A DNA stretch of 64,000 nt from Microbacterium yannicii PS01 (GTDB lineage: Bacteria; Actinomycetota; Actinomycetes; Actinomycetales; Microbacteriaceae). How positions within the stretch are numbered: position 1 is the stretch's first letter; every line of letters starts with the position of its first letter. Both the position numbers and the translations under genes were made by a program. Positions 7,395 through 15,481 of the stretch are shown here, one piece after another. The notes under the pieces were generated by a model. The model was not told the origin of the DNA. It ran no database searches and worked only from the letters and a program-made list of their open reading frames with translations. The stretch is from the NCBI RefSeq assembly GCF_000304335.1, contig NZ_CAJF01000015.1, positions 31,048 through 95,047 of the forward strand. Direction: 5' to 3'.

Positions 7395-8261
7395 TCAGTC
7401 GCGCTCGACGGGAAGCCACAGCTCGCAGGTCGCCGTGCGGAAATCGTCGGCGCGGTCGAGGATGGCGACGATCGACGGCCCCGGACGCAGACGCCACGGG
7501 TTCGACGGGAACCAATCGGTCGCCGTGGCCGCCCATGCCGACTGCAGGGCGCCCGGATACTCGCCTTCGGTGCGGAACACCGCCCACGTTCCCGCAGGAA
7601 CGTCGATCGCGTCCAGATCCTCGGGCACGGGTGTCGTTCGTGTGACTGCGACACCATGCAGGTACGTCAGTTCGCTGCCCTCTTCGTAATCCGGATCGAC
7701 GTCGTCGCTCACCTGGAGCAGTCCTGCAGGCTCGGTGTCGTTCAGCTCCTTGAGCCGCGAGTGCTCTGTCACGGGTACTGATGCGATGTGCTGCTGGATG
7801 TGAGGATTGACGCCCTTGTGGATGAGCGGCACGCGGGCGGCGTGCCCGATGAGCCGGAAGGCAGGTCGGTCTGCGATGCGGGTGTTCATGGTCATGTTCC
7901 CTTCGATGGTCAGGCGGAACCTGAGCTGCGGTTGTGTGCGAAGGGGACCGCCGTTTCGGCGTATATCGCCAGGGCCGACGCCGTGAACGGATCGGAACGC
8001 CCGGCCGAAGGCCTCGGTCGACCCGTAGCCGTAGCGCACAGCGACGTCGAGCAGCTCCTCGTCGCCGAGCAGGTCCCCGGCGGCGACCGACATGCGGCGA
8101 CGCCGGATGTACTCCGAAAGCGGCATGCCCGCCAACGACGAGAACATCCGCCGCAGGTGGTACTCCGTGGTGCCGAGTCCGCTCGCCAGCCGAGTCACGT
8201 CGATGTCGTCTGTCAGACGCTCCTCGACCAGCTCGACCAGTCTGTTCAGCTCAGCGATCAT
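7395..8261 (-). CDS. AraC-family regulator with GyrI-like effector domain
   Basis: About 288 residues. The N-terminal AraC/XylS double helix-turn-helix (residues about 5-100) is clear: VTRLASGLGTTEYHLRRMF, then LDVAVRYGYGSTEAFGRAFR. After a short linker comes a GyrI-like/SOUL-type small-molecule-binding domain (about 130-285: RPAFRLIGHAARVPL, TWAVFRTEGEYPGALQ, EYP-type core and the closing CELWLPV). This order is that of Rob/EffR-like multidrug sensors. ATG at 8261 is used because the seven upstream residues are not family-like. It is separated by 137 bases from the reductase-like gene on the same strand. Confidence 0.85.
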   Translation of the reverse strand: MIAELNRLVELVEERLTDDIDVTRLASGLGTTEYHLRRMFSSLAGMPLSEYIRRRRMSVAAGDLLGDEELLDVAVRYGYGSTEAFGRAFRSVHGVGPGDIRRNGGPLRTQPQLRFRLTIEGNMTMNTRIADRPAFRLIGHAARVPLIHKGVNPHIQQHIASVPVTEHSRLKELNDTEPAGLLQVSDDVDPDYEEGSELTYLHGVAVTRTTPVPEDLDAIDVPAGTWAVFRTEGEYPGALQSAWAATATDWFPSNPWRLRPGPSIVAILDRADDFRTATCELWLPVERD

Positions 8262-8398
8262 GGCGCTCCCTTCGGCCTCCACGTTGCCGGGTCGCGTCGA
8301 CGTGCACCCGACTATCGCGGTCCGATCCGATCGCGTCCGGCGCCGCGGGCACCCGAGGAGTCGATCCGTCAGGGGGCCAGTTGCCAGGACCGGTCACG

Positions 8399-8968
8399 TC
8401 ATGCCGTGGCTCTCATGGGCCGGTAACGCTGGGCGACCGCTCCTGACCGGAACTCGCGGCGATCCACGGGCTCGAGTTGGATGCGCTCTCGCAGACCCGC
8501 GAGCAGCGTCGGTCCGTGTCCGGCGAGGACCGGCTGCACCACGAACTCGTACTCGTCGATCAGCCCCAGATCGGCCAGCGCCGACGGGAGCGCCACGCCA
8601 CCCACCAACAGGCCCTCGCCCGGCTGTTCTTTGAGTCGCCGCACCGCTGGGCCCACCTCGCCTCGCACCAGCTCGGCATTCCAGTCGACTTCGCTCAGCG
8701 TGCTCGACACGACGTACTTCTTCGCTCGGTCGATCGCCTCGGCGAAGGGGATGTCCCACTCGGCCATCCAGTCAGGCCACGAGCCCGTGGCCGGCTTCCG
8801 CCATGCCGACTCCATCATCTCGTAGGTCACCCGGCCGTAGAGCAGGGCATCGGCACGCTCTATCTCGGCAGTCCAGTAGTGCATGGACTCCTCGTCGGGA
8901 AGTAGACCTGCCTCGTGATGGCAGCATCCGTCGAGTGTGACGTTGATCGAGTATCGAAGTGGTCTCAT
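8399..8968 (-). CDS. Dihydrofolate reductase-family (RibD C-terminal) protein
   Basis: A 189-residue protein of the RibD C-terminal/dihydrofolate-reductase-like fold. Visible elements are the first strand YSINVTLDG, ADALLYGRVTYEMM (the nucleotide-binding helix), KYVVSSTLSEVDW, and GEGLLVGGVALPSALADLGLIDEY, followed by PVLAGHGPTLL. These proteins bind NADPH, and most actinobacterial members have no known substrate. It is not a classical FolA, because the folate-site motifs are missing. The start overlaps the beginning of the divergent transcript region of the peptidase gene. Confidence 0.85.
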   Translation of the reverse strand: MRPLRYSINVTLDGCCHHEAGLLPDEESMHYWTAEIERADALLYGRVTYEMMESAWRKPATGSWPDWMAEWDIPFAEAIDRAKKYVVSSTLSEVDWNAELVRGEVGPAVRRLKEQPGEGLLVGGVALPSALADLGLIDEYEFVVQPVLAGHGPTLLAGLRERIQLEPVDRREFRSGAVAQRYRPMRATA

Positions 8969-9170
8969 CTCGTTGCTCTCCCTTGATGCGCGAAATGCTT
9001 CCCCCAGGCGGCCCTCAGGCGACTGTCATCGCCATTCTTCCCCGCCTGGACCGCGCCCGCCTCAACGACCGCCGCCGGATTCGCAGTGGCATCCGGATCG
9101 CCGATATGGGGCGCTTGCGTTTGCAGACGGTGGTGCTGTGGACTACGAGTTCGCACAGAGGGGATCGATC

Positions 9171-9842
9171 GTGAAGCTGCTGCTGACGTCGGGAGGCGTT
9201 ACCAATCCGTCTATCCGCTCGGAACTCGTCGACCTGCTCGGCAAGCCGATCGAAGAGAGCGACGCGCTTCTCATTCCCACGGCGCAATGGGGGCACCCGA
9301 TGTGCTCACCGCAGACCGTGTGGATGTCGACTGCCGGGCGCTGGCCAGATCAGACAGGTCTGACGGAACTGGGCTGGAGATCGGTCGGGGTCCTCGAATT
9401 GAGCGCCTTGCCGACCATCGGGCGGGAACGCTGGGAGCCTTGGGTGACCGCTGCGGACGCACTGCTGGTGGACGGCGGCGAGGCGATCTATCTCATCCGT
9501 TGGATGCGCGAGTCGGGTCTGGCAGACCTGCTGCCATCCTTGGCGGATACCGTGTGGGTCGGGGTGAGTGCCGGCAGCATGGTCATGACGCCGCGTATCG
9601 GCAGACAGTTCGTTGAATGGGATGTCGACGGCACCGACGAGGCTCTCGGCGTGGTCGACTTCTCGATCTTTCCGCACCTGGACTATCCGGGCTGGGCTTC
9701 CAATTCGTCGGAGAGTGCAGTGCGCTGGGCGGCGGAGATAGAGGGACGGTCCTTCGCGATCGACGACGCTACCGCGATCGCCGTTCACGGACACGACGTT
9801 CGAGTGATCTCCGAAGGGAAATGGCGAGAACTGAACGTCTGA
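9171..9842 (+). CDS. Peptidase S51 (dipeptidase E-like)
   Basis: About 223 residues. The serine-nucleophile elbow is GVSAGSMV, preceded by LLVDGGEAIYLIRWM, and followed by IFPHLDYPG with the histidine expected in S51 family members. By family it would hydrolyse Asp-X dipeptides or cyanophycin-like substrates in the cytosol. An open frame extends 78 codons upstream but is arginine/proline-rich shadow sequence. GTG at 9171 follows GAGGGG with normal spacing and begins KLLLTSGG, matching the family N-terminus. Confidence 0.85.
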   Translation: MKLLLTSGGVTNPSIRSELVDLLGKPIEESDALLIPTAQWGHPMCSPQTVWMSTAGRWPDQTGLTELGWRSVGVLELSALPTIGRERWEPWVTAADALLVDGGEAIYLIRWMRESGLADLLPSLADTVWVGVSAGSMVMTPRIGRQFVEWDVDGTDEALGVVDFSIFPHLDYPGWASNSSESAVRWAAEIEGRSFAIDDATAIAVHGHDVRVISEGKWRELNV

Positions 9843-9860
9843 CCGGTTCGACGTCGGAAC

Positions 9861-10235
9861 CTATCGCTGCAGCGAGGCGAGGAGTTCGATGGGCTCCGTG
9901 CCGGAGAACTCCACGATCCGGCCGTTCGCGATGCGGTACATCGCGAACTCCGCGATGTTCGCGTGCCGTCGAGTCGGCGCGAGGCCGCGGAATGGGCCGA
10001 GATGCGTTCCGCTTCCGCGGAGGTGCGCTGCGACACGGTCGTCCTCGACGATGAGCTGGATGCGTCGCCACTGCCAGTCCGGGAAGCCGTGGAACAGGTC
10101 GGCGAGATCGTCGATCCAGGCATCGGCGCCCGCGGGAAGATGTGCACGGCGTACCGCCGGGTCGAGGAATGACCGGATCTCGTCGAGGTCGTGCCGGTTG
10201 CAGGCGTCAAGGTAGTCCGCGTACCACTCGCGCAT
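9861..10235 (-). CDS. SnoaL-like NTF2-fold protein
   Basis: About 124 residues: REWYADYLDACNRHDLDEIR (first helix), then FHGFPDWQWRRIQLIVEDDR, GTHLGPFRGLAPT and a closing IVEFSGTEP strand. This is the SnoaL/ester-cyclase branch of the NTF2-like fold. The ligand is unknown and such proteins are often non-catalytic. ATG at 10235 has a GGTGGAG ribosome-binding site about 10 bases upstream; an alternative GTG lies at 10250. It converges on the peptidase and is divergent from the VOC gene. Confidence 0.75.
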   Translation of the reverse strand: MREWYADYLDACNRHDLDEIRSFLDPAVRRAHLPAGADAWIDDLADLFHGFPDWQWRRIQLIVEDDRVAAHLRGSGTHLGPFRGLAPTRRHANIAEFAMYRIANGRIVEFSGTEPIELLASLQR

Positions 10236-10389
10236 CTCCCACGACTCCACCTGACCATTCTCGGTGACGAGCGGTACGCGTCGGCGGGACGTGACGTGTG
10301 TCTCGCGGCCAGAGCTTTGGGGGAGGCTCTCGCCTCCTCGGATCCGGCTCGGGAACGGACTGTCGGAGCCCAGGCGGAGCATGGCCGGC

Positions 10390-10773
10390 ATGGCTCAGCA
10401 CACGCACTCGATACCCATGACGATCGACTACATCGAGATCTCGGTGACCGACATGCAGGCCGCGCGCGACTTCTACGGAACCGCATTCGGTTGGTCGTTC
10501 ACCGACTACGGTCGGGAGTATGCAGGCATCAGAACCGCTGCAGAGAGTGACGGTGACGAAGCCGGCGGGCTCCTGCTCGCAGAGTCGGTCACTCCGGGCG
10601 GCCCGCTCGTGCTGCTCTACAGCGACGACCTCGACGACACTCTGGGCCGAGTGACAGCCGCTGGCGGCAGCGTGATCAGCGGTCCCTACGACTTTCCCGG
10701 GGGTCGCCGATTCCACTTCGCTGATCCCAGTGGAAATGAGCTCGGCGTGTGGGCGGCACCTTCGCCGAGCTGA
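10390..10773 (+). CDS. VOC family protein
   Basis: A 127-residue single-domain VOC protein: DYIEISVTDMQAARDFYGTA then FGWSFTDYG (first module) and PLVLLYSDDLDDTLGRVTAA, FHFADPSGNELGVW (second module). The terminal DPSGNELGVW motif is typical of the glyoxalase-like group without an assigned reaction. ATG at 10390 sits at a good distance from GGAG; an ATG at 10381 is an alternative. No operon partner. Confidence 0.8.
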   Translation: MAQHTHSIPMTIDYIEISVTDMQAARDFYGTAFGWSFTDYGREYAGIRTAAESDGDEAGGLLLAESVTPGGPLVLLYSDDLDDTLGRVTAAGGSVISGPYDFPGGRRFHFADPSGNELGVWAAPSPS

Positions 10774-10880
10774 CGGCGCCCGAACTCCGCAAGGTCGCGG
10801 CGAAACGTGGAGATGGTTCCACCTCGGCCGCCCCGCGCGCGCTGCGGGATCGTGATGCGCGCAGCGAATCGGGTCGGGCC

Positions 10881-11027
10881 GCGTAGATGGGCTCCGCCAC
10901 CGATGTCGAACGCCTTGTGGAGCCAAGTAGCGAACTCTTGATCGAGGTCCGTGGGCGAGTGAACACGGAGCTGATGGACATAGAGGCGATTCGTGTAAGG
11001 AGTGACGGAGATGATCCGGAACTCTTG
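10881..11027 (-). pseudogene. Remnant of a DUF5655 domain gene
   Basis: In the 355 bases between the VOC gene and the TMEM175-like gene, the minus strand encodes a stretch with RLYVHQLRVHSPTDLDQEF and TWLHKAFDIGGGAHLR. This matches the C-terminal end of DUF5655 proteins, where a nucleic-acid-associated domain ends in a DLD-type helix and an AY-G motif. No natural start or stop flanks it: upstream sequence lacks the CGRRF-like N-terminal part, and downstream the frame runs on into non-coding-looking arginine-rich sequence. I read it as a truncated leftover. Confidence 0.5.
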
Positions 11028-11128
11028 CCTCCGATGGCAACAGGAGACCGGTGGAGCCTCTGTTTCCCAGGATGGAGGTATCGCGGCGGCCGCGTGAGGG
11101 TGGAAGGTGGGCTGACGGGGGTGAGCAC

Positions 11129-11761
11129 GTGATCGATCGGGACGAGGATGGCCTGGAGTTCGGCCGGGTCCTTTCACTGAGCGACGCCGTGTTCGGTCTT
11201 GCGATGACGCTGCTGGTGGTCAGCATCGTCGTTCCGCCGGGGCTGTCGTCGGATCAGTACAGGGCCACAATCGGCGAGCTGGTTCCCCGAGTCGCGATCA
11301 TGGCGCTCAGTTTCGCTGTCGCGGCCAGTGCCTGGATGGGGCACCGGCGCTTCTTCTCCCGGCTGCAACGCATCGACGCCGGTGTTCAATGGCGCAATTT
11401 CGTGCTCCTCGGCTTCGTCGCGCTCCTTCCGCTTCCACACCAGGTGCTCGGCGGTTACGCGGATGAGCCGCTCTCATATGTGCTGTACGCGGTAGTCCTC
11501 AGCGCGGTGAATGTGATGTTCGTGGTGCTTGAGCTCCATGCCGCACGCCGTAACCTGCTCCGCCCGAGCGCCTCGGCGGCATCCCACCGGCTGGAGATCG
11601 CCCGCGGCGTCCTCGACGCGTGCGGCTTCGCGCTCAGCATCCCGCTCGCGTTTCTGCTTGTGTCATGGACGCCGCTGCTGTGGGTGGCACTGTTGCCACT
11701 CGAGGCGCTCCTGGTGTGGCGGATGCAATCCAGCGGACCCCTGCGGCGTCGCCGCGGTTGA
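11129..11761 (+). CDS. TMEM175/DUF1211-family membrane protein
   Basis: About 210 residues with six hydrophobic segments. The first helix carries the family hallmark FGRVLSLSDAVFGLAMTLLV (R-SDAVFA-TLL type), as in TMEM175 potassium channels, where the conserved helix lines the pore. Other segments include AIMALSFAVAASAWMGHRRF, FVLLGFVALLPLPHQVLGG and the C-terminal WTPLLWVALLPLEALLVW. Bacterial homologues form tetrameric potassium channels; function here is inferred. GTG at 11129 follows GGGGGTGAG. Confidence 0.8.
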   Translation: MIDRDEDGLEFGRVLSLSDAVFGLAMTLLVVSIVVPPGLSSDQYRATIGELVPRVAIMALSFAVAASAWMGHRRFFSRLQRIDAGVQWRNFVLLGFVALLPLPHQVLGGYADEPLSYVLYAVVLSAVNVMFVVLELHAARRNLLRPSASAASHRLEIARGVLDACGFALSIPLAFLLVSWTPLLWVALLPLEALLVWRMQSSGPLRRRRG

Positions 11762-11793
11762 AGTAGCTTTCGTCTGCGTGTTTCGGCCGCCGA

Positions 11794-12057
11794 CTACAGC
11801 GATGCGCTGATCGTGTTGCTGACGATCACCAGAACCGCACCGACTGCTCCCGCCACGATGGCCAGGATGGCGATGAGTTGGTACGCCCGTCGGTCTCCAG
11901 CCCGGCGCGCGCTGAAGAGGGCCACGATGCCCAGCACGATCGCGATCGCGGAGAGCAGTAGGTAGAGGTTGAAGAAGATGCTCACCACGCCGACGACGAG
12001 CGCGATGATGGCCAGCCAGTTGACCTTGGCGTCAGCGGCGGACGACGGTTCGGTCAC
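11794..12057 (-). CDS. Small DUF4190-like membrane protein
   Basis: About 87 residues with three hydrophobic segments (WLAIIALVVGVVSIFF, LYLLLSAIAIVLGIVALFSA, LIAILAIVAGAVGAVLVIVS), an arginine-rich loop between the second and third, and a short acidic N-terminus. The repeated small-residue helices resemble DUF4190 proteins. Function unknown. I prefer GTG at 12057 (EPSSAADAK follows); an ATG at 12084 is the alternative. Confidence 0.6.
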   Translation of the reverse strand: MTEPSSAADAKVNWLAIIALVVGVVSIFFNLYLLLSAIAIVLGIVALFSARRAGDRRAYQLIAILAIVAGAVGAVLVIVSNTISASL

Positions 12058-12237
12058 GGTACATCTCGATTCGTGGGTCGGCAAAACCCTAGCGGGCGTT
12101 GCACGTGCGCGGAATAGGGTCGCTGCGCGCGCAGCGCGGGAGCGGTTCCAACGTCAAGCCGATGCCGTCATGGCGGCGTTCGTGATTCATCCGGGCTTCC
12201 CCTTTCAGGGCGTCGCGTCCGGGCGGATAATCAGGCC

Positions 12238-12490
12238 ATGGATACGCCGCGGGGGTCGGCCGACTTCGAGGAATCGGACGAGCTGCAGCGCCTCCGACGA
12301 CGCGCGTACGGACCGGATGCCGACATCACAGGGGATGCGGCGGCTCAGGCTCGACTGCGGCCACTGTCGAGATGCCTGGATCCTCGCGGATCGCTCCGCG
12401 AGGATCCAGGCGCTCGGTGTCTTGGAATCGTCGACTACACGTCTGGCCGACTGCTGGGCGAGCACCATGCTGCGCCTGCTGCGTCATCCG
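12238..12490 (+). pseudogene. Frameshifted gene fragment interrupted by a perfect hairpin
   Basis: The 433 bases between two minus-strand genes contain a plus-strand start MDTPRGSADFEESDELQRLR followed by an RAYGPDADI segment, a helix of the type seen in several Microbacterium proteins. After about 40 codons the frame turns into low-quality sequence, while coding-like sequence continues in another frame (DAWILADRSARIQALG, then LADCWASTMLRLLRHPSAEE). This suggests at least one frameshift. The shift point lies just before a perfect 16-bp hairpin. The family is not identified, and the call rests on residue character only. Confidence 0.4.
12375..12410. repeat. Perfect 16-bp inverted repeat with a 4-base loop
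   Basis: cctggatcctcgcgga (12375-12390) and its exact complement (12395-12410) flank tcgc. Thirty-two paired bases without mismatch make a very stable hairpin. It lies inside the broken gene at 12238-12490 rather than at a gene end, and no T-run follows in either direction. Confidence 0.8.
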
Positions 12491-13042
12491 TCAGCCGAAG
12501 AGGAGTGCGAGCACACCTACGGTGACGGCCGTTGTGAAACCGGTCCACAGAATGATCGCAACCGCCTGCCACAACAGAATCCAGCCCTTCGAGACGCCGG
12601 CGGCAACGAGCATCGCCGACGTGAACTGTGTCGGCAGAGCGAGGGGGCCGAGGAGGCTCGCGCCCGGCACTCCGAAGCGCACGAGGAACCGACGGAAGCG
12701 CTGGCGTCCCTTCGACTCCGGCTTGGCCTCTTCGGAGTGCGCGGACTCGATTCCCGCTCCCGCTCCCGCTCCAGCGGCCACCAGTTCGCGGCGTGTCGCG
12801 CGTCGCCTGACGATCGCTTCGCGGATGCGCGCGCCGAATACGACGACGACGAAGACGGACAAGAAGTTGCCCGCGACGGCTGCGAGGAAGGCGACGAAGG
12901 GGTTGACGCCGGCCCAGATACCGAGGACAGAGGCGAGCTCGCCCTCGACGAACGGAACGGCGGCCGCGAGCGCGACGATGAGCGGTTGCACGAACTCGGG
13001 CACGTGCGACATGAGGTCTTGGAGACCTTCGATGAGATTCAT
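12491..13042 (-). CDS. Small multidrug-export-like membrane protein
   Basis: About 183 residues of the small multidrug efflux family. Membrane segments include FVQPLIVALAAAVPFVEGEL, NPFVAFLAAVAGNFLSVFVV and the C-terminal KGWILLWQAVAIILWTGFT. A conserved-type PFVEGE motif lies in helix 1 and a charged cytosolic loop (about 75-115) is rich in alanine and glutamate. Export activity in this family is weakly documented. ATG at 13042 (NLIEGLQD) is preferred to one six codons upstream. The divergent TetR gene and the palindromic operator between them suggest TetR control. Confidence 0.8.
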   Translation of the reverse strand: MNLIEGLQDLMSHVPEFVQPLIVALAAAVPFVEGELASVLGIWAGVNPFVAFLAAVAGNFLSVFVVVVFGARIREAIVRRRATRRELVAAGAGAGAGIESAHSEEAKPESKGRQRFRRFLVRFGVPGASLLGPLALPTQFTSAMLVAAGVSKGWILLWQAVAIILWTGFTTAVTVGVLALLFG

Positions 13043-13108
13043 GATGCCTTTCTGCGGCAACGAAGCGTCGCCTGGCTGTTGGTTCTAAAGCCGGCGATCT
13101 AGTACGGC

Positions 13109-13132
13109 GTGCCGGCACACTGTACTAGTACA
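13109..13132. promoter_or_regulatory. Palindromic operator cluster between divergent genes
   Basis: tgtactagtaca (13121-13132) is a perfect 12-bp palindrome, and gtgccggcac (13109-13118) is a perfect 10-bp palindrome just beside it. CTAGTAC also occurs at 13099-13105. They occupy the gap between the efflux-like gene and the TetR gene, so they are the likely TetR-family binding sites controlling both promoters. Confidence 0.6.
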
Positions 13133-13166
13133 CTGTGCGGGGCGGTAGTATTCCCTCAGTCAGGAG

Positions 13167-13751
13167 GTGGCTCTCATCGGCACTCGAGAGAAGATCGTGG
13201 ATGCGGCGGCGGAGATCATCCGTGATGGCGAAAGGCCCAGCGTGCGCACCGTGGCCGCTCGAGCCGGCGTGGGCGCGAGCACGCTGCGCCACTACTTCCC
13301 GACACAGCGCTCTCTCCTTGACGCGACCATCAGCGAGCTCTACACGGAGGCGATGCCCGACGCTCGCATCCGCGATACGTCAGTTCCCGCGCGCGAGCGA
13401 CTCCTCGAATGCCTCGGCGCGCTTCTCGAGCCGTTCAACACCGAGGAGCAGGCGAGACTGACATGGCGGACGGTCTACGAGTCGTTCATCGCCCCGGAAG
13501 CCACCGATCAAGCGCGCGAGGGCTATCTCGTTCTCGTCGGGCAGGCTCAGCGGCGCGTGGAGTCGTGGCTCGCGATCCTCGAATCCGAGGGCGCCGTCGC
13601 TCCGGGCGACACGGCTGAGCGGTCACGCTTCCTCATGGCGGTCGTCGACGGGGTCTCGCTCGACCGCGCCATGCTGCCCCGGCCCGCGCGGCTGGAGTTC
13701 GAAGCGTCGACGCTTCGCTTCGCGGTCGACGCGGTGTTCAATGCGAAGTGA
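13167..13751 (+). CDS. TetR-family regulator
   Basis: A 194-residue regulator. The helix-turn-helix is at residues about 8-55 (REKIVDAAAEIIRDGERPSV, then AARAGVGASTLRHYFPTQRSLL). The C-terminal ligand domain resembles the TetR_C_6/BetI-like group (ARLTWRTVYESFIAPEAT and LMAVVDGVSLDRAM). The start codon is a GTG directly after CAGGAG, with close spacing. It is divergent from the efflux-like gene across a 124-base gap that carries two perfect palindromes, so it likely represses both genes. Confidence 0.85.
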   Translation: MALIGTREKIVDAAAEIIRDGERPSVRTVAARAGVGASTLRHYFPTQRSLLDATISELYTEAMPDARIRDTSVPARERLLECLGALLEPFNTEEQARLTWRTVYESFIAPEATDQAREGYLVLVGQAQRRVESWLAILESEGAVAPGDTAERSRFLMAVVDGVSLDRAMLPRPARLEFEASTLRFAVDAVFNAK

Positions 13752-13833
13752 TTGGCGGGCGAGTTCACCTTACGCAGGCGATGCCCGCTCTAGAATCCCG
13801 GAACGCACGTCGCACGACTGATTAGGTAGGACG

Positions 13834-14094
13834 ATGTCGGTCAGGCGATCCCACAGCCGGGTGCGAGCTATCTGGGCGGGTGTTGTCGCGGCAATCGTGG
13901 TGTCCGTGCTTCTGGCGCCGGTTGTCATCGTGGGCTGGTGTTCAGACTCCGCCGAGCCAGGCAAGTCGGTCTGCGACTCTGCTCAGCGGTCCCTCGTTGG
14001 CATCGACACCAATGCATGGATCTGGCTCGGCGCACTTTGCGTTATTGCGGTCGTGACGGCCGTCGCCGCGAGGGCCACATCACGACGTCACTAG
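13834..14094 (+). CDS. Small two-helix membrane protein
   Basis: An 86-residue protein: a basic N-terminus (RRSHSRVR), a first hydrophobic helix WAGVVAAIVVSVLLAPVVIV, a short extracytoplasmic loop with two cysteines (GWCSDSAEPGKSVCDSA) that could form a disulfide, and a second helix WIWLGALCVIAVVTAVAA. No family recognised and no operon partner. Confidence 0.6.
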   Translation: MSVRRSHSRVRAIWAGVVAAIVVSVLLAPVVIVGWCSDSAEPGKSVCDSAQRSLVGIDTNAWIWLGALCVIAVVTAVAARATSRRH

Positions 14095-14204
14095 GTGTGC
14101 GTCAGCGGCGCGGCAGGCGGAGGATCGTATATCGGACCATTCGCTAGCACGCGGCGCCGTAGTCGTTCACGAACCGATTACCTCACCGCGACGAGGTCAG
14201 GACT

Positions 14205-15176
14205 TCACACATCACCGTTCCAGCGCTGCTGCGATGTCTCGCCCGCCGGGGACGGAATCGCCGACTCATTCCTTGCGGCAGACACTGCGTTCACTGTGTT
14301 TCGCAGCCGCTCGTGTCGTTGGCGGGCGAAGTCTTGGGCGCGTGGACCTGATCCGAGGACCTGGGCCGAGATGGCGAGCACGATCCTCGTCGCGGTGATG
14401 ACAGGAAGCGGGGTTCGCCGTAGACCGAGTAGCTTTCGATATTGGCGGGGGAGGCTCGCGACGGCAGCGGCGAACAGCACCCGGTAAGCGATTCGCATCG
14501 ATCCGGTGAAGGGAACATCGCGGAGGAACTGCACGACCTCGGTGACGCGCGCGTCATGGAGGAGTTCACCGCGGTCGAGGTACGCATCCATCCGCGATCT
14601 CAGATCGGCCTCGGTCTCGGGGGGATTGGAGACTCGCATCAGTCGACCGGCCTGCGCCCATTCGCGCACATAGGCGTCGGCTCCGCCCGGGATCGGGTCG
14701 CCCCAGCGCTGGTGGGCGCCGAGGAATGCCTCGGTGAAGGCAAGGTGGACCCATTCCAGAAGCGACGCGTCCGACGCCGAGTACGTGCGGGGGCCGGCAT
14801 CCGTCGAGTAGGTGCCGGCGACCTTCTGATGAAGACGGCTCACGCGGGCCGTCTCAGCGTGCGCCTGCTCAGTTGACCCGTAGGTGACGCAGATGATCCA
14901 GCGCACCGTGCCCGTGAGGCGTCCGACGGGATCCTCCCGATAGCGCGAGAAATCATGGACGCCTGCCATGGCACCCGGGTGCAGCGCCTGGATAAGAAGA
15001 GCCCGTATGCCCGCGACAAACGTCGCCGTGCCAGCATGCACCGTCCAGACAGCGCCGCCGTCGGCGAAGTAGCCGCCATCGTTACCCTCAGCCAAAGCTC
15101 GCACCCAGGAGGGCGTGCCATTCGGATCGCCCGCCAGCGCAGAGAGTAGGCGCGCACGTAAGGGAAACCGAGTCAC
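14205..15176 (-). CDS. DUF2236 / MpaB-like oxygenase family protein
   Basis: A 323-residue protein of the DUF2236 group (relatives include rubber oxygenase Lcp and the fungal oxygenase MpaB). The heme-site region is seen in IQALHPGAMAGVHDFSRYRE then DPVGRLTGTVRWI, followed by LEWVHLAFTEAFLGAHQRWG (conserved histidine-containing helices) and DVPFTGSMRIAYRVLFAAAV near the C-terminus. By family it probably binds a b-type heme and carries out an oxygen-dependent reaction on an unknown substrate. Length is normal. Confidence 0.85.
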   Translation of the reverse strand: MTRFPLRARLLSALAGDPNGTPSWVRALAEGNDGGYFADGGAVWTVHAGTATFVAGIRALLIQALHPGAMAGVHDFSRYREDPVGRLTGTVRWIICVTYGSTEQAHAETARVSRLHQKVAGTYSTDAGPRTYSASDASLLEWVHLAFTEAFLGAHQRWGDPIPGGADAYVREWAQAGRLMRVSNPPETEADLRSRMDAYLDRGELLHDARVTEVVQFLRDVPFTGSMRIAYRVLFAAAVASLPRQYRKLLGLRRTPLPVITATRIVLAISAQVLGSGPRAQDFARQRHERLRNTVNAVSAARNESAIPSPAGETSQQRWNGDV

Positions 15177-15365
15177 CGCTCAAGCGTGCCACGGCTCAGT
15201 GGTAGTGAGCCCGACGAGCGGCGCGGAACACGGAAGCCGACATCAATCAGAACCGGCAGCGCCGCCACAAGACCACCCATTCACCGCAAGGGAGCGCAGC
15301 GCCGACGGTGCGCCGATCGCCTTCCGCCCCTAGCCGATCCCTTAAGCGGGCCGACGCAGGCAACG

Positions 15366-15434
15366 GACTCCATGCCCGGTGTGATTGCAACCCGTTTGTC
15401 GACTCGATAAGGCTGCACTAGCGTGCATGGAGTC
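15366..15434. promoter_or_regulatory. Probable promoter region of the DUF808 gene
   Basis: The 305 bases upstream of the DUF808 gene contain no credible gene. A 10-bp perfect inverted repeat gactccatgc (15366-15375) and gcatggagtc (15425-15434) frames a TTGTCG with a TAGCGT 17 bases further on, which could be a -35/-10 pair. The assignment is tentative. Confidence 0.35.
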
Positions 15435-15481
15435 GAGTGGCGCGCGCCCGCGCGTCGGACGCCCAAGGCGGAGGTTGAGCC

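Noticed and set aside
10264..10389. Upstream extension of the VOC protein
   Set aside because: Arg/Pro-rich residues before the ATG at 10390, no domain character, and the GGAG site fits the shorter start.
15366..15434. 10-bp inverted repeat as a CRISPR or attachment site
   Set aside because: Only two arms, no spacer array and no integrase; kept only as a weak regulatory candidate.
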